From JAHEFU01 sp020440645 (lineage in GTDB: Bacteria > 4484-113 > JAFGCY01), in contig JAGRNR010000013.1 in NCBI GenBank assembly GCA_020440645.1, forward strand, positions 1 to 64,000: 64,000 nucleotides of DNA, in the 5' to 3' direction. Under the pieces are notes generated by a model. It had not been told where the DNA came from and did no database searches. It saw only the letters and a program-made list of their open reading frames with translations. Each line of letters opens with the position of its first letter. The stretch's first letter is position 1. Shown here in pieces: positions 1 to 8,614 of this stretch. Made by a program: the position numbers and the translations under genes.

Positions 1-167
1 TGCACATCGGCCTCGATCAGCTCGGAAATGATTCGTTCGGCCTGCTCAGTGGTGATCTGCTGGCCCAGCTCGAGCTGCTCGATTGAATGCGGGCCGCTCA
101 TGTAGCGGCGCTCGCGCTCGGGCAGCGGCAGTTCCCGCTTGTCAGGCTGTGGTGAATCGGCACTCAC
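1..167 (-). CDS. Hypothetical protein, N-terminal part (cut by window edge)
   Basis: An open frame starts with GTG at 167 and runs off the left edge, so only about 55 residues are visible (start VSADSPQPDKRELPLPERE). The visible part is rich in Glu and Arg, with no signal peptide or membrane segment. It lies 35 bases after the stop of the DUF4340 gene on the same strand, so it is probably the next gene of the Gld-type transporter operon. No convincing Shine-Dalgarno site is seen. I do not recognise the family; it could be a soluble partner of the transporter or an unrelated downstream gene. Confidence 0.6.
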   Translation of the reverse strand, partial: MSADSPQPDKRELPLPERERRYMSGPHSIEQLELGQQITTEQAERIISELIEADV

Positions 168-202
168 AGTGCACTTATCGGCTGTGGCAATCGCGGCTTG
201 AA

Positions 203-1303
203 CTACTCGCCGGCTGCGGCTTCACCATCTCCTGCGGCATCGCCGGCCGCAGCATCGTCCGAGCTGGCATCCTCACCGAGCACATCGCCCTCGGCAGCTT
301 CATCGGCAACCGGCTCTTCGTAGAAGCTGAGCTGGCTGAAGTCCTGCTCCAGCAGGAAGCCGAGGTTCGAGCGGTTGGTCTTGTAGACCCGGCCGTCAGT
401 GTCGCTGATGACGATGTTGCCTTCCTCGCGGCCGTCGATGCTCAGGCTGTAGCTCTTCCCATTCGCCTCCACCACAAGGCAGGGCGTGGCCTCCGGGTTG
501 TACTGCTCAAGCGGCAGCTCGGAGGTGTCGTCAACGAAGCTCTGGATGCGCAGGGCTGCGAACTTCTCGACGATCTCCTTCAGGTCGTTCTGGTTGCCAT
601 TGCTGCCGTCGGCCGCCAGCTTCCACAGCTCGCCGTCCTTGGTGAAGGAAATCGGCTCGCCGGTGAACTCGCCGTCCTCGGTGACGGGGGTGATGGTCAC
701 GCTGGTTGCCAGCAGCGGGTCATAGGCCCAGAGCTGCTTCGAGCGGTAGTCGCTGAAGGAATAGCCCAGCGAGGTGCGCAGGTTGGCGCTGGCGCGGTAG
801 ACCGGGTCCTCGCCGGCCATGCGCACGAAACAGCCCTTCATGTTCTCTGTGCTCTTGCCGACAAGCAGCGTGAGCTTCGGGTCGCTGCCACCGGCATACA
901 CCGACAGCTTGTAGGCCTGGTCATCGTTGAGCTCGAAGGTCGGATGGTGCTCCGGCTTGTCACTCATCATCGCCTCCTGCTTCAGCTCGGGCAGCATGTC
1001 CAGCAGGGTGCTCGTGCGCATGTCGTCAGCGAGGTACTGCTCGCCGTCGATCAGCGCGAACCAGCTGTCATCCTGCTTCAGGAGCGAGAAGCTGTCGCCA
1101 TCCGGCTTCGTGATGTCGAGGCGGTTGATCGTATCGCGGTCCACATCCACCAGCAGGGCGCTGTCCCCGCCACTGGCAGTGCCACCGCCCTCGCCCGTGC
1201 CCGCGTTGTCACCGGAGGGCTTGAACGCGAACCAGGCCGCGACGACCAGCACCACGAGGATGATGATCGGTGTTGTCAGGTTTGTCTTTCCACTGGCTGC
1301 CAT
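203..1303 (-). CDS. DUF4340 domain-containing membrane-anchored protein
   Basis: 366 residues. One N-terminal membrane anchor (about residues 10-28, TPIIILVVLVVAAWFAF) is followed by an extracytoplasmic region with the pattern of DUF4340 proteins: repeated short beta-rich units carrying LLVGKSTENMKG and WAYDPLLATS-type segments. The C-terminus is acidic and Ala/Gly-rich low complexity. DUF4340 genes are commonly found next to GldG-like genes in this type of ABC operon, and here it starts 10 bases after the GldG-like stop. Its role is unknown; a structural or substrate-binding partner of the transporter is inferred from context only. Confidence 0.85.
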   Translation of the reverse strand: MAASGKTNLTTPIIILVVLVVAAWFAFKPSGDNAGTGEGGGTASGGDSALLVDVDRDTINRLDITKPDGDSFSLLKQDDSWFALIDGEQYLADDMRTSTLLDMLPELKQEAMMSDKPEHHPTFELNDDQAYKLSVYAGGSDPKLTLLVGKSTENMKGCFVRMAGEDPVYRASANLRTSLGYSFSDYRSKQLWAYDPLLATSVTITPVTEDGEFTGEPISFTKDGELWKLAADGSNGNQNDLKEIVEKFAALRIQSFVDDTSELPLEQYNPEATPCLVVEANGKSYSLSIDGREEGNIVISDTDGRVYKTNRSNLGFLLEQDFSQLSFYEEPVADEAAEGDVLGEDASSDDAAAGDAAGDGEAAAGE

Positions 1304-1312
1304 CTTTCCCTC

Positions 1313-2989
1313 CTAGGCTCCGCTATACCTTGCCTCAATCGCGCGGCGCTGCGCCTTGCGCAGGATGCCGAGCAGCAGCGCGAACAGCACGAGCAGTACC
1401 GGCACGCCGGCCATGTTGAGCCACTTCCAGGTGTTCTTCTGGGACTCGCTGAGCATCGGGTTGATCGGGCGGTTGGTGACCGGCTTGGAACGGATGTTCA
1501 GCAGGTCGTCACCCAGCAGCTGGGTGTCAACGATGTTGGCGGCGAACAGCGCGTTCGTCTGGGCCTGCTGGAACAGGCGGTCCGTCATCGAACGCGCGCT
1601 GGCCAGCACGATCAGGTTGCCATCCTCCGTGCCATGTGCGATGTGCTCATGCCCGGCGAAGGGATCTACCACCGGGTCCACGGTGCCGTCCTCATTCGGA
1701 CGCGGGGCGGCCGGTGACGGGGCACCGTCCGGGAAGGCGGTGGTGAACTTGCCGCGCATCATTGCCACTACGGTGTAGGGGCCGCTGGAGTCAGACTCGG
1801 TGGCCTTGAAGTCCCAGTCCTGGTCGATACTGACATCGAAGGGGCTGTTCATCGTGAAGCTGCCGGAGGTGGTCCGCGCCAGCCAGCTGAATTCGACGCC
1901 ATCCGTCGGCACTTCCTCCAGCGGGCAGGTCATCGGCATCAGCATTGACTCCAGCCTGGCAACCGCCGGCACGTCCTTGTTGAAGCCATCGGGCCCGATC
2001 TGCGTGTAGAGCGGATAGGGCATCGGGATCGGGAAGAAGTTGGTCGGCACCTGCACGATGCCGCAGGAGACCGGGTCGGCAACCAGCTTCTTGTTGAACT
2101 TCACGCCGTACTTCTCGAGCTGGTCCTCCATCGTCGGCAGGCTTGGGTAGGCCTGGTTCTGCATGCCTTCCTGGTTGAGCATCATGATCGGGTCGATCGC
2201 CACGATCGCGCGCCCGCCGCCCAGCAGGAACTGGTCAATGCTGTACTTCATCGAGTCGGACAGGCCGAAGGCGCCGACGAGGAAGATGCCGTCGATGTCA
2301 TCCGGCAGCACCTGCTCCTCGGCCCCGATGCGCTTGATCTCATACTGGCCGTCCTGGCCACCGAGCAGCTGGCGCAGGGTGTCGTAGGTCTGCTCCGGGG
2401 GCTGGCCCTGCTGCTGGTTGGTGTTGAAGGTACCCTCGAACACGCCGAGCACCGGCTTCTTCTCCTTCGTAAGGCGCGTCAGCCGGCTGACAACGTCATA
2501 CTCCAGGCTCTCGGTGCTGACCACGAAGGGAATGCTCTCGGTCTTGTCGAGGTGCGCCATCACCATCCCGAAGAACACCTTGCGGGTGGACTGCTGGTTC
2601 TTCTCGATCACCTGCAGCTCGACCTCCGGCACACCGTTGTCCTGCGCCTCCTGCTTCAGGTCCTCATTGTCCTTCGGGTCGATGTAGCGGATCACCAGGT
2701 TGCCGCGCGCCATGCTCTCGAACTCGCCGAGGCGGTCCTTCACTTCGGTGCGCATCGAAGCCAGCTGCGGCGGCAGGTCACTCGTCATGTAGAAGTCGAT
2801 CGTCAGCGGGGCGTCGAGGCTGGCGAAGAACTCACGCGTGGCCTGGCTGACGGTGTACATCTGGTTTTCAGTGAAGTCCACGCGGTAGCGCAGCAGCTTG
2901 TAGCCGAGCAGGTTGACGACCACCACGATCGCCAGCACGATGAAGATCTCGGCAACACTGTTTCCCTTTCTCTTTGCTCTGTTGTCCAT
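1313..2989 (-). CDS. GldG-like ABC transporter auxiliary protein
   Basis: 558 residues, one membrane segment near the N-terminus (about 14-33) and one near the C-terminus (about 525-545). Between them is a long extracytoplasmic region with the GldG/IFT52-like pattern, including YRVDFTENQMYTVSQATRE near the start and FLLGGGRAIVAIDPIMM in the middle. In Bacteroidetes GldG partners GldA and GldF, but homologs occur widely outside gliding bacteria as uncharacterised ABC systems. It follows the permease stop by about 10 bases. The extracytoplasmic part may bind a substrate or assemble a surface structure; the cargo is unknown. Confidence 0.88.
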   Translation of the reverse strand: MDNRAKRKGNSVAEIFIVLAIVVVVNLLGYKLLRYRVDFTENQMYTVSQATREFFASLDAPLTIDFYMTSDLPPQLASMRTEVKDRLGEFESMARGNLVIRYIDPKDNEDLKQEAQDNGVPEVELQVIEKNQQSTRKVFFGMVMAHLDKTESIPFVVSTESLEYDVVSRLTRLTKEKKPVLGVFEGTFNTNQQQGQPPEQTYDTLRQLLGGQDGQYEIKRIGAEEQVLPDDIDGIFLVGAFGLSDSMKYSIDQFLLGGGRAIVAIDPIMMLNQEGMQNQAYPSLPTMEDQLEKYGVKFNKKLVADPVSCGIVQVPTNFFPIPMPYPLYTQIGPDGFNKDVPAVARLESMLMPMTCPLEEVPTDGVEFSWLARTTSGSFTMNSPFDVSIDQDWDFKATESDSSGPYTVVAMMRGKFTTAFPDGAPSPAAPRPNEDGTVDPVVDPFAGHEHIAHGTEDGNLIVLASARSMTDRLFQQAQTNALFAANIVDTQLLGDDLLNIRSKPVTNRPINPMLSESQKNTWKWLNMAGVPVLLVLFALLLGILRKAQRRAIEARYSGA

Positions 2990-2999
2990 AGTCTTCCTC

Positions 3000-3722
3000 C
3001 TAGCTCCACTTGCGGCTTTCGACCATGCGCGTCGTCAGGAATGTGAACAGGTAGATCACACTGCCGAAGTAGAGCAGGTCGCGCATGTCCAGCACGCCGC
3101 GTCCGAGGCTGGAGTAATGTGTCGTCAGTCCGATGTTGCGCAGCAGCACGGAAAAGCCGCCCTCGACAAAGTAGGTCACGAAGGGCAGGCCGAGGAACAG
3201 CAGCACGGCGATCGCGGCCAGCGAGAGGATGAAGGCCACGATCTGGTTGTCACTGAAGCTTGAAACCCAGCTGCCGATCGCGAGGTAGCTCGCCCCGAGG
3301 AGCAGCGCCCCGAAGTAGCTCATCAAGGTCTGCCCGCCGTCGATGCCGTTGGTGCTCAGCACCTTGACTGTCAGCACGAGCGGCGTTGTCAGCAGCAGGA
3401 TCACGACCAGCAGGGTGACGCTGGCGAGGTACTTGCCGAGCACGACCTGCCACTCGGTGACGGGCAGGGTCAGCAGCGGCTCGATGGTGCCGGTCTTGCG
3501 CTCCTCCGCCCACTGGCCCATGGTCAGTGCGGGGAGGATCAGAAGGAAGGTCCAGGGCAGGAAGTCGAAGAAGGTCCGCAGGCTGGCCTGGCCCTCGAGG
3601 AAGAAGGTGCGGAAGTAGAGGAAGTTGGTCAGCGCGAGGAAGGCGATGATGATGATGTACGCAATCGGGCTGAGCCAGAACGAGCGGAACTCACGGTTCC
3701 AGACGGTGGCGATCTTACTCAT
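3000..3722 (-). CDS. ABC-2 type transporter permease (GldF-like)
   Basis: 240 residues with about six membrane helices, typical of ABC-2 permeases. It starts with MSKIATVWNREFRSFWLSP, the usual amphipathic lead-in of this family. I chose the ATG at 3722 rather than the upstream in-frame codon at 3743 because it overlaps the ATPase stop as ATGAGTAA, a classic translational coupling. The motif WAEERKTGTIEPLLTLPVTEWQVVL after helix 2 is the conserved coupling region of Gld/Nos-type permeases. Together with the ATPase it should form the membrane core of the exporter. Confidence 0.92.
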   Translation of the reverse strand: MSKIATVWNREFRSFWLSPIAYIIIIAFLALTNFLYFRTFFLEGQASLRTFFDFLPWTFLLILPALTMGQWAEERKTGTIEPLLTLPVTEWQVVLGKYLASVTLLVVILLLTTPLVLTVKVLSTNGIDGGQTLMSYFGALLLGASYLAIGSWVSSFSDNQIVAFILSLAAIAVLLFLGLPFVTYFVEGGFSVLLRNIGLTTHYSSLGRGVLDMRDLLYFGSVIYLFTFLTTRMVESRKWS

Positions 3723-4689
3723 TGTCGCTGCCTCCTTCTGCATCGGCGGAAGCGCCGCGCCTGCCGGTGGTGCCGGTCAGGCTGAGGAACACGTCCTCCA
3801 GCGAAGTGGAGCGGTGCGACAGTTCCAGCAGCTTGGCGCCGCTGGCAACGGCGGTGTCGAAGATCTGCTCGCGCAGGTCGGTGCCCTTCTCGGCGGTCAG
3901 CGTGCAGGACAGCTCGCTGCCCTCCTTGCTGCTGACGAGGTTGTGCACCCCGCGCAGGTCCTCGAGCTTCTTCAGGGTTCCATCGCCACCGCGCAGGCGG
4001 ATGCTGTACTGCTCATTGCCGCTGACCATGTCCAGCAGCTCATCCGAGGTGCCCTCGCCGACCAGCTTGCCGTTGCTGATGATCAGGATGCGCGAACAGG
4101 TGTTCTGCGCCTCCGGCAGGATGTGCGTGGAAAGCAGGATCGCCTTCTCCTCGGCGATGCGGCGGATCAGCGCGCGGATCTCCACGATCTGCGCCGGGTC
4201 CAGGCCGCTGGTCGGCTCATCGAGGATCAGCACCGGCGGGTCATTCAGCAGCGCCTGGGCCAGGCCGACGCGCTGGTGGTAACCCTTCGAGAGCTGGGAG
4301 ATGTCCTTGTGGGCCATCGTGCCGAGGCCGCAGGTCTGGATCACATCGTCGATGCGGCCCTGGATGTCTGCGGCGGACACTCCCTGCATCCGTCCCATGT
4401 AGCGCAGGTAGTCCACCACACCCATCTCCTCATAGAGGGCGGTGCTTTCGGGCAGGTACCCGACGGCGCTGCGGGCGGCGAGCGGCGCGTCGATGATGTC
4501 ATGTCCATTGATGCTTGCCGTGCCTTCGGTCGGTGCGAGGTAACCCGTCAGCACCTTCATCGTGGTGGACTTCCCGGCTCCGTTGGGGCCGAGGAATCCG
4601 ACGATTTCACCCTTGGACACGGAGAAGCTCACATCATCGACTGCCAGGACGTCACCATATTTCTTGGTCAGTCCCGATACTTCGATCAT
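3715..4689 (-). CDS. ABC transporter ATP-binding protein (GldA-like)
   Basis: 324 residues and a complete nucleotide-binding domain: Walker A GPNGAGKST at residues 34-42, signature LSKGYHQRVGLAQ, Walker B VLILDEPTSGLDP and the switch His in LLSTHILPE. The extra C-terminal part (after about 220) is the domain usual in ABC-2 exporter ATPases. It is the first gene of the operon ATPase, permease, GldG-like, DUF4340. The upstream gap (4690-4914) is shared with the divergent DinB gene. Substrate unknown; drug, polysaccharide or surface-protein export are all possible. Confidence 0.95.
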   Translation of the reverse strand: MIEVSGLTKKYGDVLAVDDVSFSVSKGEIVGFLGPNGAGKSTTMKVLTGYLAPTEGTASINGHDIIDAPLAARSAVGYLPESTALYEEMGVVDYLRYMGRMQGVSAADIQGRIDDVIQTCGLGTMAHKDISQLSKGYHQRVGLAQALLNDPPVLILDEPTSGLDPAQIVEIRALIRRIAEEKAILLSTHILPEAQNTCSRILIISNGKLVGEGTSDELLDMVSGNEQYSIRLRGGDGTLKKLEDLRGVHNLVSSKEGSELSCTLTAEKGTDLREQIFDTAVASGAKLLELSHRSTSLEDVFLSLTGTTGRRGASADAEGGSDNE

Positions 4690-4914
4690 AGCTTTCCCAC
4701 TCCAGATTCCTTTAGTACTAATGGCTCATTGGCCAGGTCCGAGAATCAGAGCAGAGATTATACAGGTCAGCAGACGCAGCACCACCCGTTCCCGGACGCT
4801 TCCCCGCAGCAATCACCCTTTGCAGGCAATGGCCGGCGGGGATTACAAAGTACTCTGGATGCCTGAACTAGAATATGTGTTCAATCATTCACGAAAAATC
4901 ACCAGGAGACATCG

Positions 4915-5385
4915 ATGACCAGCCGCGGACTCCTCCTCAACGAACTGGAGCACGTGCTTCGCAACTGCCGCAACATCATTGAGCTGATCGAGCCCGACGA
5001 CCTCGGGTTCAGGCCGGCGGCGAACATGCGCACGCTTGAGGAACTGGTGAACCACCTCGCACAGATCCCGGCGATCGACCTCCTGATCATGCGCGGGGCT
5101 GAAGAGGCCGAGGTGCAGGACCGTGAGAAGAAGATGTTCGCCCGCAGCCGCGATGACCTGTTCAAGAACATGGAGCGCGGCAGCCGTGATATGACACGCT
5201 TCATGGAAGGCCTGACCTTCGACGAGTTCGAGAACGGCAACGGCGTGGCCTTCTACGGCCGCAGCCAGACCTACCAGCAGTGGCTGCTGGAAACGGTCAC
5301 GCATATCTACCACCACCGCGCTCAGCTGCATATGTACCTGAAGATCAAGGGCTACCCGGTGGACACGAACACGCTGTACAACTAG
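4915..5385 (+). CDS. DinB family protein
   Basis: 156 residues of the DinB/YfiT four-helix bundle. The putative metal ligands are His47 (in LVNHLAQ) and His130/His134 (in HIYHHRAQLH), matching the usual three-His site. Such proteins are metal-dependent and include thiol S-transferases such as those using bacillithiol or mycothiol; the substrate cannot be told here. A clear Shine-Dalgarno AGGAG lies just before the ATG, and a -10-like TAGAAT sits at 4869-4874. It is divergent from the ABC operon and stands alone. Confidence 0.88.
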   Translation: MTSRGLLLNELEHVLRNCRNIIELIEPDDLGFRPAANMRTLEELVNHLAQIPAIDLLIMRGAEEAEVQDREKKMFARSRDDLFKNMERGSRDMTRFMEGLTFDEFENGNGVAFYGRSQTYQQWLLETVTHIYHHRAQLHMYLKIKGYPVDTNTLYN

Positions 5386-5390
5386 TGGAG

Positions 5391-5409
5391 GCCAGGCTGT
5401 AAGCCTGGC
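5391..5409 (+). terminator. Hairpin after DinB gene
   Basis: A 7-bp perfect stem (GCCAGGC / GCCTGGC) with a 5-base loop begins 5 bases after the DinB stop. There is no T-tract, so it is either a U-poor terminator or an mRNA-stabilising 3' hairpin. Confidence 0.4.
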
Positions 5410-5414
5410 TTGGC

Positions 5415-5562
5415 AGGGACCGGGGACCGGTAGTGGGCAGTGGTTAGTAATCAGAATTCAGTAGCAGCCGCGCCCTCGCCGCTGAATGGCAGGTGCGGCG
5501 CAAGCTGCACAACAGGGATCGGGAACCGGGGAACAGAAATGGTCAGTGGTCGGTGGTCAGAG
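5415..5562. repeat. Two degenerate 7-bp-period tandem arrays (STRR-like)
   Basis: Two blocks each made of seven 7-base units: 5415-5463 (AGGGACC, GGGGACC, GGTAGTG, GGCAGTG and so on) and 5514-5562 (AGGGATC, GGGAACC, GGGGAAC, AGAAATG, GTCAGTG, GTCGGTG, GTCAGAG). Both drift from GGGACC-type to GTCAGTG-type units in the same order, so the blocks are related direct copies. Between them is a hairpin with a GCAA loop (about 5493-5510). No gene lies in this 275-base gap; a -10-like TACAAT at 5624-5629 probably serves the next gene. Confidence 0.7.
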
Positions 5563-5660
5563 TGGATCGTGGCAGGCGCAGTTCTTAGCTGACTGGTCAC
5601 CGGGCAAACTGCCTGGCCTCCCCTACAATGCTTTCGGGAATGCACTCAAGAGGGAGCACC

Positions 5661-6803
5661 ATGAAAGCAGCAATCTTCATCCTCGGAATCATCAGCATCT
5701 TCTGTTTAGCGGGCAGCGCTGTTGCCTCACCGCCACCGAAGCAGGACAACATCGCCACCTTCAGTGTGGTGGCCTACAAGCCATCAACCGGCGAGGTCGG
5801 CGTGGCGGTGCAGAGCCGCTTCTTCGCCGTCGGCAGCGTGGTGCCCTACGCCGAGGCCGGCGTCGGCGCGATCGCCAGCCAGGCCTTTGGCAACACCACC
5901 TTCGGTCCGCTCGGGCTGGAGATGATCAGCCAGGGGATGGGCCTCGACGAGGTGATGAGCACACTCCTGCGTGACGACGAGCGGCGCGAGCAGCGCCAGG
6001 TCGGGATGGTGCAGGTCGGCGGGGGCAACTTCACTCCCGGCAATGAATGGGCGGAAAGCAAGCAGGCCAGCTATGCGATGACGGAGGCCGGCCAGGCGCT
6101 GAGCTACACCGGCAGCGAATGCATGGACTGGGCCGGCGGGCGTACCGGCGTGGCAAAGGACGGCATCGTGTTCTCCGTGCAGGGCAACATCCTCACCGGC
6201 GCTGATGTGGTGGATGCGATGTTTGAGGCGATGGAGGACCCGGAGCGCTGGCTGGTTGACAACCCGCTGGCGGACGAGGAGATCATGTATGCCGTGAGCA
6301 TTGACGACATGGCCGCGCGCCTGATGCTGGCGCTGGCAGCCGGCCAGAGCCGGGGCGGGGACAGCCGCGGGATGCAGAGTGCCGCGCTTTTGATCCAGCA
6401 GGAGGGGATGGGCTACGGCGGCTACAACGACCTGAAGTATGACCTCAGGGTTGACGACGCAGAGGACCCCTTCAATGAGCTGGCGCGCCTGCTGAACATC
6501 GGCCGGCCATTCGCACTTGGCAACGAGGCCTATACGGTGCTGTACAACGGCGAGTATGGACGGGCGCGCGAGCTGTTCGAGAAGATCGTGCAGCTTGACC
6601 CGCAGAATGCCAACGCCTACTACAACCTGGCCTGCGCCTGCGCGATGGGCGGCGATGTGGGGGCCGGCTTCCTCAACCTGGTGCTGGCCCTCGAGCTCGA
6701 CCCGAGCATGCTGGACCACGCCCTGCAGGACAGCGACCTTGACAACCTGCATGGTGATGAGCGCTGGCAGATCATCGAGGCGATGCAGGAAGCAGCCGAG
6801 TAG
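5661..6803 (+). CDS. Secreted DUF1028 protein with C-terminal TPR-like segment
   Basis: 380 residues. The ATG at 5661 is preceded by GAGGGAG and opens a Sec signal peptide (MKAAIFILGIISIFCLAGSA). Residues about 30-240 are DUF1028, an Ntn-hydrolase-like fold: NIATFSVVAYKPSTGEVGVAVQ at the start, then the conserved ASQAFGN and GRTGVAKDG blocks. Residues about 285-345 look like one or two TPR units (ARELFEKIVQLDPQNANAYY). The biochemical activity of DUF1028 proteins is not settled; peptidase or amidohydrolase activity is suspected from the fold. It appears monocistronic. Confidence 0.9.
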   Translation: MKAAIFILGIISIFCLAGSAVASPPPKQDNIATFSVVAYKPSTGEVGVAVQSRFFAVGSVVPYAEAGVGAIASQAFGNTTFGPLGLEMISQGMGLDEVMSTLLRDDERREQRQVGMVQVGGGNFTPGNEWAESKQASYAMTEAGQALSYTGSECMDWAGGRTGVAKDGIVFSVQGNILTGADVVDAMFEAMEDPERWLVDNPLADEEIMYAVSIDDMAARLMLALAAGQSRGGDSRGMQSAALLIQQEGMGYGGYNDLKYDLRVDDAEDPFNELARLLNIGRPFALGNEAYTVLYNGEYGRARELFEKIVQLDPQNANAYYNLACACAMGGDVGAGFLNLVLALELDPSMLDHALQDSDLDNLHGDERWQIIEAMQEAAE

Positions 6804-6811
6804 TCCTGGGC

Positions 6812-8527
6812 TCAGTCGTTGCGCAGCCTGACATAGTGCAGCGTGCTGTCATCGAGGTTCACATAGGCCACCGCCGGCCGGTTGCCAAGCTGGAAGATGC
6901 GGCAGTCCGGCGCCAGCGTGAAGTTTGTCAGGAAGCTGACCTGTTCCTGCCCGAACTGCCCATCATCCGGCAGGCCGCCCGGCGAACTGGTGTAGATGAT
7001 CAGCTGCGTGACAATCCCATTGCCCTTGGTGAAGCACAGGCTGGGCCGCCCATTGAGGCGGGCCATGCTGAAGTGGTCGTCCGCCGTGATTGTGGAGATC
7101 ACCCGCGAATGCCAGTCGAACACCGAGACCGGGTGCGGGTAGTCGGCGACCTGCAGCACCAGGTTCAGGCCCTTCCACATGATCAGCGGTGCCCCGGCGA
7201 TTTCATCCAGCCAGATCTGGTCAGGCTGCACCTCCGAGCTGAATTCCATCTCGTCCCACTCCCCCGGCTGCGGGTTGTCATTCTGCGCATGCAGGTACAG
7301 CAGGCCATCCTGCGATGCATTGTGCAAGTTTGCCAGGGCTATCGCCGGCTCACCGGCGAACGTGCAGATATCGGGCTGGGCCTCCTCGGCACCATTGACG
7401 TCACCGAGTGACTTGATGCGCACGGCCGTGAACCCGTCCAGCGGGTCACTCGTGATCGAGCGCGCGTAACCGAGGTAGGCATAGGCCGAGTCGGTGTCCA
7501 CGTCCAGCGGATCGGCCTCTGTATAGGCTAGCTGCAGCACACCCTTGTCACTGTGGACGGCACAGTAGCTGTGCCAGAAGCTGCCATCCTGCACCTGCAC
7601 CCGGTCCCAGTTGCCATCCTGGGTTGGAAGACTGGTCTCGGAGGCGACCAGCCAGATCTCCCCGCTGGCGCTGCCGCAGTAGGCCACCACCGGCCTGCCC
7701 TCATGCATCGTGGCGCGAATCTGGGTGACGATCTCGTCACCGACTACGGTGGAGTGCTGCCATTCCACCGGGTCCTGCGGGGAGGCATTGTCAGCCAGTG
7801 CGAAGAGCAGGTGTTCCGCTGAGTCACGGTAGAAGATGCCGGGTCGGCCGTTGCAGTCGATGGCTTCCAGCTCGGCAAACACATTCGCTGAAACCAGGCT
7901 GTCAATCGGGTCCATCGCCTCAAGTGCCATGTCAACCTGGTTGATGACAATCCCGCCGCCGGGGTTTGCCAGCACCGCGAAGTACTGGCGGTGCAGTGGA
8001 GAGTAGTACTGCGGCAGGTCAAGGCCGACGGACTGTGAGTTGTTGCCGGGGATCAGTTGCGAAAAGACCTGCCAGCGGCCGGTACTGAAGTTCGCCAGCA
8101 GCAGGTAGCCGGCCTGGCCACTGCCTGTGAAGTCAATCGTGAGCTCGTCACATTCACTGCCCGCATTGAATGCCTCGAAGATCACCCATTCCGCGGCATC
8201 TTCACCGGCCTGCAGTGTCATTTCCCCGCCGGCTCCGAGGCTGGCTCCCGTGCTGCTGGCGAGATACCAGCTGAGGTCCAGCTTGGCCGGCTTGTCAATC
8301 CCGCTTGATGATCGCGCGAAAGAGGAACTCCCCGCCAGACCTTGCCGCTTGAGGGAGAGTGAGTCCAGCCCGCTTAAAGCGGGCAGGCCGGTTGATTCCG
8401 ATGAGGCAGACTGGGCAGGTTCAGTCCGGCTGGATTCGGAAGCTGGGCCGGCATGGAATCCGGCACAACCGGAAATGCAGCAGGCAACGGTAAGGCAGCA
8501 GGCAATCAGCCACAGGCAGCGTTTCAA
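6812..8527 (-). CDS. Hypothetical lipoprotein, paralog of the 8615-10333 gene
   Basis: 571 residues. A lipoprotein signal with lipobox CISGC ends at about Cys21, then a Ser/Pro-rich linker leads into a long beta-rich domain. The start is TTG at 8527, with GGAG six bases before it; the paralog has ATG at the equivalent place. The body shares with its neighbour the blocks FEAFNAGSECDEL, YYSPLHRQYFAVLA and EAIDCNGRPGIFYRDSAEH. Recurring segments such as GRPGIFYRD, GRPVVAYCG and GRPSLCFTKG suggest propeller-like blades with a GRPAx-aromatic motif. Function unknown; a surface-exposed binding protein is likely. Its stop faces the DUF1028 gene. Confidence 0.85.
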   Translation of the reverse strand: MKRCLWLIACCLTVACCISGCAGFHAGPASESSRTEPAQSASSESTGLPALSGLDSLSLKRQGLAGSSSFARSSSGIDKPAKLDLSWYLASSTGASLGAGGEMTLQAGEDAAEWVIFEAFNAGSECDELTIDFTGSGQAGYLLLANFSTGRWQVFSQLIPGNNSQSVGLDLPQYYSPLHRQYFAVLANPGGGIVINQVDMALEAMDPIDSLVSANVFAELEAIDCNGRPGIFYRDSAEHLLFALADNASPQDPVEWQHSTVVGDEIVTQIRATMHEGRPVVAYCGSASGEIWLVASETSLPTQDGNWDRVQVQDGSFWHSYCAVHSDKGVLQLAYTEADPLDVDTDSAYAYLGYARSITSDPLDGFTAVRIKSLGDVNGAEEAQPDICTFAGEPAIALANLHNASQDGLLYLHAQNDNPQPGEWDEMEFSSEVQPDQIWLDEIAGAPLIMWKGLNLVLQVADYPHPVSVFDWHSRVISTITADDHFSMARLNGRPSLCFTKGNGIVTQLIIYTSSPGGLPDDGQFGQEQVSFLTNFTLAPDCRIFQLGNRPAVAYVNLDDSTLHYVRLRND

Positions 8528-8614
8528 TCACCACTCCGTAACCGGGAATATGCGAAAAACAGTATAAGCGGAAAAACCGGAAAGTTATCTGTCGAACAGC
8601 GCTTGGCCGAAGCC

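Noticed and set aside
83..1717. Long plus-strand frame (544 codons) opposite the DUF4340 and GldG-like genes
   Set aside because: High-GC shadow: the minus strand carries two coherent family proteins and the frame spans both genes and the gap between them.
4700..4730. Second LexA operator near the ABC operon
   Set aside because: It has TTAGTACTAA, where the half-sites are joined in the opposite order, and lacks the TACTAAT-N3-ATTAGTA form.
3625..4866. Long plus-strand frame opposite the ABC permease and ATPase genes
   Set aside because: The ATPase has all Walker and signature motifs on the minus strand; the plus translation is low-complexity Ala/Arg.
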